Assembly: GCF_000317105.1 (NCBI RefSeq)
Contig: NC_019693.1
Coordinates: forward strand, 1,798,001 to 1,862,000
Reading direction: 5' to 3'
Origin: Oscillatoria acuminata PCC 6304
GTDB lineage: Bacteria > Cyanobacteriota > Cyanobacteriia > Cyanobacteriales > Laspinemataceae
DNA length: 64,000 nucleotides
This document shows, in pieces, positions 55,101 to 64,000 of this stretch; position 1 is the first letter of the stretch; every line of letters starts with the position of its first letter. Below the pieces are notes generated by a model. That model was not told where the DNA came from. It was given only the letters and a program-made list of their open reading frames with translations, and did no database searches. The position numbers and the translations under genes are program-made.

Positions 55101-58100
55101 TCGGGGTTAAATATTAGAGGGAAGACAACCGAGTTTCTTGACCTTATCTTTGTAGCCATTACTAACCCAGAAAGGTTCAGAAACCCGGTTACTTTTCCTG
55201 GAAATCTCAAACTGCGATATGAGATTTACTCAGTCTGAGGAATCGTGATCTCTAAGGTGACTGGAACCGGAGGGAGAGGGAGTGGGGGGGGAGTGGGAAC
55301 ATCCAGTAAGGTGGTGGAAGCCGTTTCCAGATTAACGGGAGAATTCAAGAATGCCACGGGGGGAGGGGGTGCAGGCATCTCTAAAGAAGGTAGGGTCATG
55401 AGCGTGGAGTTATCCGAGGCGGAAGTGGCAATTTGGGGGACTGTCTCTAGGGACTGAATGAATTGGGCGAGGGCATATTCTAATTGCGTGCCTGGATCCA
55501 TTGCCATCCAACCTTCAGGAGTTAACTCCCGCAGTTCAAAGTGGAGGTGAGGTCCGGTGGAGTTGCCGGTATTGCCGACTTCTCCAATGACTTGACCCTG
55601 TTCCACGACTTCTCCAGGTTGGACAAAGATATTGGAGAGGTGAGCATAGAGCGTTTCCAGGGTGGAATTTTGGTGTTGGAGAACCACGGTTTGACCATAG
55701 CCTCCCATCCAATCGGCGATCGAAACTGTGCCGCTATAGGCAGCAACAACAGGAGTTCCAGTCGGTGCACCGAAGTCCATACCGGAGTGGAAGCGGCTAT
55801 CTCCAAAAATCGGATGGATCCGCCAGCCAAATAAGGAGGTAATTTCAGCGGGAATTGCCAGAGGGAAAATCATGCTGGTGTTGCCGTTCCCGGGACGCTT
55901 GGACCGTCTGAGGCGATTCCAGTCAAAGTTGCGCGCAGCGGTTTTGGTGCGATAGTGAATGCCATCAATGTCAGCTTTTGCTGACGCTTGGGGGTAGGCA
56001 TTGCCCGTCCTAACCGGGACTTGCGGCAGTGCGGCGTAGGAGGGTTCGGGTTCTGTATAGTAAACGGGTTCAGCAGGTGCAGAGACTGTACCTACAGGGG
56101 CAGCGATCGCCGGGGGTTCCAGGGGTTGTAACGTGGGACTGTAGAGATTGGCCTGTTGTGCTTGCTGAATGGATGCCGGAACCGGCAGTTGGTCCTCGGT
56201 GTAACGATGCTGTTCAATCTCTTGGGATGCTGCTACCGGGATGGGTTCGCCAACCCCTGCTGCCTGTTCCACCAATTCTGGCGGAGGGGGTGCAGTGGCA
56301 GTGAAGGAGTCCGACTCTTCCGATGCTGGTGTAGCTAAGGCATTAGCTTCGGCAGCAGGGGGGTTATTGGGGGTGGGGAGACTATAATCCGTGGGATCGA
56401 CGTAAAGATTGCTTTGGTGGATATTCTGGAGGGTGGATTCAGCGCTGGCGGTTTCCGGAGTCGGATAATCTTCCGGGGGGGCGATCGCCTCGCGGGTGTA
56501 ATCTCCAATCGGGTCCGGTTGCGCCCTCAGAGTCTCAGGGGCCAAGTCAGATTCAGGAGACCAAGGGGTTACCCCGGCACTATCTAAGGGGTCCGGAGAG
56601 GCATCTTCGGCAAACCAAGGGTCAGCAGGGGTTTCCTCAACGAATCCCGAGACTGAATAATCAGAACCTTCTAAGGGTTGTAAGAGTTCGGCGCTAGTGG
56701 AAACTTCCGGTTCAGAGGGAAGCGATTCAACAGGCGGGGGAGCCATTTCAGCTTGACCAAAAGGGTCTGCTGCATCTGATGGGGTCTGTGCATTAGCATC
56801 TGTGTCTCCACCCAACAAGCTGAGGGAGGGAATCAAAGCGAGTCCCTGCAACAGGAGAGAAACCTGACAAATAATACTTAAAGGAGTGCGGGAAAGTTGA
56901 TTTCGCTGGCTCATTTTTAATTCGCTCTTCGCTATAGATTCCTAGTAAGGATTAACGGTTTCAAAGCAGGGTTCTACACAGCAAACACCGCGCAGTTAGG
57001 CCCTGAGAATGGGATACCCCTGGTTAATTGTACCGGGCATCAACTCAATTTCTTCTGGATTAGAAGCACTTGTAAAAGCAGAGTTGGGTTCCGATGCCGG
57101 CGATCGCTTGAGACGAACACGCAGTTCTCCCGTATCGCTGACGCCGAGGACAACCCCTGCCGACCCTTCTACCGCAACGGGTTGACCGATGCCAACCATC
57201 AGGTTTTGGTAGGAGGGGAGTAAAGTCCCTACTCCTTTCTGATCAAACGTTTGATATCCGGAGGCGACTGCCCACAGGGTGAGGGCCGCTAACATTTCCA
57301 GAGATGTTATCTCAGGATAAGGGCGATCGCCTAGGAAACGTTGTAAGCTAATCCCGGTTTCGGGGACTGGGTTGGACCAATTAATGCCCACTCCGACGAC
57401 AGCTTTGGTAATTTGTCCCTGATGGATTTTGGTCTCGGTGAGGATGCCCCCTAATTTGTAGCCCTCCAGAATCAGGTCATTGGGCCATTTTAGGCTAACT
57501 GGGATATTGTAGGCGCGGAACGTGGTTGCCAGTCCCCAAGCGCTACAGAGGGTCAGCAGCAGTGCATCCCGAGCATTGAGGTTCGGGGTTAGGGCCAGGG
57601 AGAGATAAAGACCGCCCGGGGATGATTCCCACTGACGTCCCCGCTGTCCTTTTCCCGCAGTTTGACGAGTAGCAATGACCACCGTTCCTGGGGGAGCACC
57701 GTCGGCAAGGAGGGTCCAGAGGGTTTCATTGGTGGAGGTGACTTGATCGCAAATTTGAATAGAAAAGTCAAGGGATGACGGCGACAAGGACGGGTGTGAA
57801 GCGAAACCCCCGTCGGTCATTCCAGGATTAACGGTGTGCTGCGATCGCAGACCCCGCAGAATATTTTCTATATCGTCTTGATTCAGGCCCACAGGAGCGG
57901 TTCGGGTAAAGAGTCCGTGGTCTAAGGTAGCATAAAATGCGAATTCAGACTAAAAAATTTTGGGATTTTTTCCAGTTGGGATTGTAGTCTGAGGCTGTCG
58001 CTCCTCCCCTGAATCATTCCTTGAGTAATTATTTATCTTCAAACCAAAGATGCATACTTGGCACTGGCGGAATTGGAACGGACTGCCCTATTTGACTTGT

Positions 58101-61100
58101 AGTTTACTGGAACCCTGGCCTCACGGCTTTTTTACCCAACAATTTTGGCCGCGATCGCCCGAGGAATTGGTGGAGGTGTTGCAACCCACAGCATCGGTGT
58201 ATCGCGTCAAACAGGTGCATGGAAATACGGTGTTGAGTACCGAGACTTTGACTCCCCAGGTTCGAGAAGATGAATTAGAAGAGGATGCGCCACAGAAACC
58301 GGAGGCGGATGGGTTGATGAGTGCAGGGTCATCGGAAGCACTCTGGGTTTGTAGTGCAGATTGTTCGCCGGTATTGATTGGGGATATGCGATCGGGACAG
58401 GTGGCGGCATTGCATTCCGGATGGCGAGGGACAGCAGACAATATTGTAGCGGTGGCGATCGCTGATATGGTGAACCAAGGGAGTCAGTTGGAGGAATTAC
58501 GAGTGGCGATCGGGCCCGCCATTTCCGGCCCAGTGTATCAAGTCAACACCGAAGTCGCCATCCAAACCTGTGCCAGTCTAGTTGATTTAGACCATCCTGA
58601 AGACATTTTAAAAACCGTTCAAGACTTCGATAATTCTCCCATCTTACCCGATTCCGAACCCGGAAAAGCACGGCTAGATGTCCGCCGAACCATTGAGTTA
58701 CAGTTAGAGCAATTGGGAATAACGTCCGCGCAAGTTGCTATTTCTCCCCATTGCACCTATCAAGACCCAGAAAACTTCTTTTCCTACCGCCGAGACGGAC
58801 TCAAAAAAGTCCAATGGTCAGGAATTGTTTCCCGGTAATTTCGCCATTTTTGTTGACTTTTAGCCTAGGATTGTACTCCACCACAGCCTAGAAAAAAATG
58901 ACCCAGAACTGATGCTTTCTGGGGAGAGGCAACCCGAAAGGAAGGGACATCCTGGGCGAATAATACGGAATCCGCTATTCAAAGGTCTATAAAAACCCGC
59001 ACCCTAAAGGGTGGGGCTACACGGACAAAGCCCGCCTGCGCGGGCTATTCTACAAAAACGACTTTTGATACCTGGATTTGGTATAATCGCCCCTCCAGAG
59101 ATACAGGTCCTGCTTCAACCCTGAACCTCAATCTATGGAATAATTCTTCCTAAGAGTGTCAGCCTCTCCCTCCCGACTCGACAGAATCCACAGAATCAAC
59201 AGGCTTTTACTTTTGAATTTTTGAGAAAAAATATTGTGATGTATGCTATAATTTTTATTTTCATGCAAGAATTATAAGGCGATGAGAATTGATAAATTAA
59301 TTATCCATAACTTTAAAAAATTCTCAGAGTATAGTTTAGAACTTCATCCCAAATTTACCCTGCTCATCGGTGACAATGGGACGGGGAAAACCAGCCTATT
59401 AGATGCTTTGGCGATTGCGGCTGGGGTATGGCTGGTCAATCCACCGGATAGCACTCTTTCTAATAGCAAACGAAATATATTGCCGAATGAGATTCGATTA
59501 AAACCTATTAAACACGCTGGAATTACCAGGTTTTTTGAATGTAAACCTGTGATTATTCAAGCAATAGGAATGATTCACGAGGATTATTCTTATTACAATC
59601 ATTGGTGTAGACAAATCAAAATAAACGGTTCTCGGACCTCGAATACAGAGGCAAAACGAGTCATTGATTCGATTAGCATACTGTTCAAAAGAGACCAATT
59701 TGGAGAAATGATTTGGTTCCCGGTGATTGGTTATTATGGAGCGGGTCGAACTTGGCTGCCTTCTAACGTAAGTCGTAAAACCGCTAAATTGGAGCAAGGG
59801 ATAAACCGCAGATGGGAGGCTTTTTATGATTGCTTTGAAGAACGCATCCGCCTCGCTGACTTGCAAACTTGGTTCCAGAAAGAGGCGATCGCAGCTTTAC
59901 AACGCAGTGGAAAAATGCGCCCCAGCTATGATGTGGTGAAATGGGCCATTTTACGCTGTATTCCGGGAGCGGATGACCTTTGGTTTGATGGCGATCGGGC
60001 CGAAATTGTCATTTCTTTGGAACATCAACCCATCCCCTTCAGCAACCTAAGTGCAGGGCAAAAAATGATGGTTGCTCTAATTGCTGATATTGCCATAAAA
60101 GTCGTCAACCAAAATACTAAATTTTTGCCTGAAGTTATTGACCCCAATCCCGAAATTATTCCCCCTATTCTGCAACAAACACCGGGGTTAGTCCTGATTG
60201 ATGAGATTGATGTGCATCTCCACCCTAAATGGCAGCGGCGTATCGTCAATGACCTGAAAACTACTTTTCCTTCCATTCAATTTGTTTGTACCACCCACTC
60301 CCCCCAAGTCATTGGTCAAATTGAACCCGAATGCCTGCGGATTCTCTATGAAGATAATACAGGTAAAATCTGTACCATTACCCCTAAGCAAGGGTTGGGG
60401 ATGGATAGCTCATGGATTTTACAAAATTTGATGGGAGCATCAGCTAGAGATATTAAAATTGAACAAGATTTAGAGCAAATATTTGATACAATTAATGACG
60501 AAAACTATTCCCAAGCTAGAGAACTGATTCAAACCCTCAAACAAAAAGTGGGTGACTTTCCTGAACTGCAAGAAGCTACTTCATTTTTAGATAGACTTGA
60601 ACTCTTAAAGGACTATGAAACGGATTAGAAAAACCCATCCCCCTAGAGAATTTTTAGAGTGGCTTAAGGAAAATGAAGGGCTAGACTGTAGTTATGCAGC
60701 ACTCCAAGGAAAAGAAGCACATATAGTTTTAAAAAATCATCTGTTAAGAGAACAAGGATTCATTTGTGCTTATACCGGGGTCAGCATATCCGAGGAAGAG
60801 TCTCATATTGAACATATTAAGCCGCAATCAGTTTGTAGAACAGTCCCCAATCCGGGAAAGACCTATTTAGAGGATGTTGAATACCGCAATATGGTCGCTT
60901 GCTTCCCACAAGATGGCGGGGATGTCTCTCATGGTTATGGTGCGCCAATCAAAGGAGGATGGTGGAATGAGGAACAATTTGTTTCACCCTGCCAAGAAGA
61001 TTGTGAAAGAAGATTTATCTATGGATGGCGGGGGAAAATTTCTCCCTCTCAGGAGAATGACACGGCTGCTAATACAACGATTGATATCCTAGAATTAAAT

Positions 61101-64000
61101 GCTAAATCGTTAAAAGATAGACGTTACCGAGCAATTGTGGGTTTCTTTGGCTTTAGCAGTAAATATAAAACAAAGGAGTTAGGTCAACGAGAGGCTAAAG
61201 CGCTATTAACCATAATTGGCAAGCCCAATTCAGGGGGGAAACTTCAAGAATTTTGCTTTGTTTTTGAGCAACTGTCGCCCAAATATATCAAGTAGAAAAG
61301 TATAGCAATTGTTAATGATTTATAACATATTTAGCTCTAGCCCTATCAAGGTAGATTTGTAGGGGCGTATTGCATACGCCCTCTCCTGGATGGAATACGC
61401 CCCTACAAGAAACCACGATGTGTCGGGATTCAATTGAGGGACAAAGAGGGCGTATGCAATACGCCCCTACAAGAAACTACTTACTTGTTGATAATTTCAC
61501 CAAGGTAAACGAGTTCCGTCCCAGGAGAAAAACTCGCCTGTATCGGTTTGTTCTAGGTTTTCTAAAACAGTCCAGAGTTGAGAGACGGTTTTTTCTATGG
61601 GGAATAATTTTTCTGGGGGGACGTTGCGCTGGAAGGGTTTGGATAAGCGGGTGTCGGTGGTGCCGGGATGGAGGGTGATGACGATCGCATTTGCACCTTT
61701 GCGGGAATATTCGACTGCCACGGTTCGCATGAGCATATTTAAGGCAGCTTTTGAGGCGCGATACCCATACCAACCACCGAGTTGATTATCTCCGATGCTG
61801 CCAACTTTGGCGGAAATGGTGGCGAAAATACTGCGCTGATTATGTTGGAAGAAGGGGAGTAAATGTTTAGCTAATAAGACAGCGCCGATGCTATTGACTT
61901 GAAAATATCGCATTAAGTTTTCTGAGTTGATTTGCCTCAAACTTTTTTCCGGTTGCAGGGTAGAATCATGTAACAGTCCGACACAATTAATGACGAAATG
62001 CAGGGAATCACTGTGCGCTTGAATTTGACCCGTCATTTCTTGAATTTGTGCTTCGTCAGTGATGTCTAGAGGTAGGCAAATTAACCGATCGCAATGTTGG
62101 CGACTCAAGTTTAATAATTCGGCGGCAGAGTCGGGATGGCGATAGGTGGCAAATAGGGTAGAAATACTTGGGCTTTCTAAGCATTTTTTCACAAACCCGA
62201 GTCCGATTCCTTGACTTGCACCAATAATTAAAGCATTCTGGGATTGATTCATAGTTGAGTTCACTGGATGGGTATTATTAATATTGAACCGCCACTCGTA
62301 GGAGAAATTTGTTCTCGCTTTGGGACCAAATAGGGGTTTGACCGTCTCTAGTTTTCACCCTGAAGGCTCATTCATGCATTTCAGGACGGAGGGTGGCCCT
62401 TGGAAGGCGGATGGGGAGAATATATCCGTATGTCTTGACAATCAGGGTCTGGACTCGGAACTCGCTTTAAGATGGCATGACCCCGGATTCATCTGGAATT
62501 GCCGATCGCCCGATGGGTGATCCCCTGTGCAACTGGCAAAGAGAAAAGGATATATCTCGGGCACATATGGGCAAGCTCTTTTCAAGAGGAACGCCCAATA
62601 TCTGGGGGTTTGAGTTAAAGTTGAGACACCGTTGGGCAGATTGTCTAGGGAATGTCTGCGATCGCCTCGGGACGATGCGAAAGCAGTCACGTTATTCTAG
62701 TAATTACTCCAAAGGAACACCAATTTTTCTATGAGGACTCGATTTGACCGAGGGACTCTTGGCAACTCCCCTGTTCATCTCCGATTTTGCCACGCAATCT
62801 CGGAAAAAATATAATCATGATGGGGTCTACAAGTCGTTATTTTAATGAGCTTGACCCGGGTCCGGGTGATTAAAGCGAGGGACTTGTGGACAGGTGACCG
62901 TTAATGGTACTTTAAATAAGAGGTGGAAAAAAAATCAGATGAGCGAATTAAGTTGCTACGAACAGTTAGGAGTCTCAGAAAACGCTTCGTTTGAGGAAAT
63001 CCAAGAAGCCCGTACTCGCATGAGCGAACTCCATAGTGGCGATCGCAAACAAGTTGATCTCATTGAAGCGGCTTATGATGAAATTTTGATGCAGCGTCTG
63101 CGGCAGCGTCAAGAGGGCAAAATTAAAGTCCCGGAACGGATTCGCTTTGCTGAACGGGAAGTCCGGACTATGCCGGCTGCACCCCCAACTCCGACAAAAG
63201 AGGCTCCAGCCTGGTTACAACGACTGTTAGATACGCCCTCTCGGTCGGATATTATCTGGCCTGCGGGAGGTTTTTTTGCCTTAAGTCTTTTGAGTTTATT
63301 GCAACCGGCTTCTGCACCTTTAGCATTAGCAGTGGGTGTGGGCGTGGGACTTTATTTTCTCAATCGTAAAGAAAAGAAATTCGCTCGTGCTTTGGTGATC
63401 ACCGTGGTTGCCTTGCTGGGGGGATTACTGATTGGTGCGCCCCTAGGCACTTGGTTAACCAGTTTGGGTGTGCTATTTTCCGCTGATGGTTTAGCGGCTA
63501 GTTTTACCTTTTTTGTATTGTGGTTGGTTAGTAGTTTTTTACGGTAATCTGCTCACCTTTAATACCGAATAAAAAAGGGTAGAGAATTCAATTCTCTACC
63601 CTTTTTTTGAGGCTTTGATATGGAAATCAGGAGCAGTCCTCTAACCCCCGATGGAGGCGACTGCCACCTGATCCAATGTTTAGCTATTCCGCAGATTGGG
63701 GCAGGAGTTCCCGTTGTTCACCGGGTCGGACGATCACTTGACCTTCTTCCCCGATGTCTACAAGCGCTGTCTCGCCTTCTTTCACCCGACCGGAAAGAAT
63801 TTCCTCGGCTAAAACGTCTTCTAACAGACGCATAATGGCACGGCGTAAAGGACGCGCACCATAAGCCGGGTTATAGCCTTCTTCAATCAACCGTTCTTTA
63901 AAGCGATCGGTGACTTCTAAAGTAATTCCTTTCTCAGTTAAGCGGCTGAAGACTTCTTTCAGCATGATTTCCGAGATTAACTTCACTTCGTCCTTGACCA

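Overview
This window is chromosomal DNA of a cyanobacterium, most likely a filamentous Oscillatoriales-type strain. The evidence is a 36-residue photosystem II PsbM gene, a CpcS/CpeS-type phycobilin lyase, a plant-type [2Fe-2S] ferredoxin, a CSP41-like and a CPP1-like protein, and very frequent GCGATCGC (HIP1) octamers. The genus is an inference; no rRNA or tRNA gene was found.

Layout. 0-8 kb: an RmlD-like reductase with a rubredoxin, a stress protein, a DUF4112 protein, a VWA protein followed by a 71-bp tandem repeat array, then a copper P-type ATPase with two small membrane proteins. 8-19 kb: a TolC-type outer membrane protein, ferredoxin, psbM, a tandem universal stress protein, a thioesterase and a 1348-residue secreted adhesin-like protein. 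18.6-27.4 kb: truB and an RND efflux unit (adaptor plus pump) divergent from a TetR regulator, with an intact IS630-family element between them. 27.4-37.8 kb: a purine/pyrimidine minisatellite, a peptidoglycan-binding protein, a HEAT-repeat protein, surE, a CSP41-like protein, pgsA, a sugar transferase and an Hsp70/actin-fold protein. 38.1-40.5 kb: a compact three-gene cassette led by a P-loop ATPase with two unrecognised partners. 40.7-58.8 kb: a 996-residue coiled-coil protein, a 1.7-kb gene-free repeat region, a CRP-family regulator, a DUF2232 protein, a CobT-like protein, phycobilin lyase, a solute-binding lipoprotein, an aldo/keto reductase, a bifunctional nuclease, a candidate small RNA, riboflavin synthase, an M23 peptidase, birA and a PgeF/YfiH protein. 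59.3-61.3 kb: an ATPase/HNH pair resembling the Septu (PtuA-PtuB) defence system. 61.5-64 kb: an SDR enzyme, a CPP1-like protein and the C-terminal end of ClpC.

The most striking property is the density of small non-autonomous repeats. At least three MITE-like families are recognisable: A (about 145-170 bp, TAA duplications, at two sites sharing the TAA stop codon of the upstream gene), B (about 120 bp, ends near ATACCAAATCC, two internal hairpins) and C (145 bp, 16-bp inverted ends, perfect 8-bp duplication). There is also a family of hairpins with a constant GTAGGGGCG/CGCCCCTAC rim and variable cores. Family B has entered the signal-peptide region of one gene in frame, and part of family C appears twice in frame inside the 996-residue protein, so the repeats contribute to protein sequence. 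The best candidate for an undescribed system is the 38.1-40.5 kb ATPase cassette; the Septu-like pair is a second, already described type of conflict locus.
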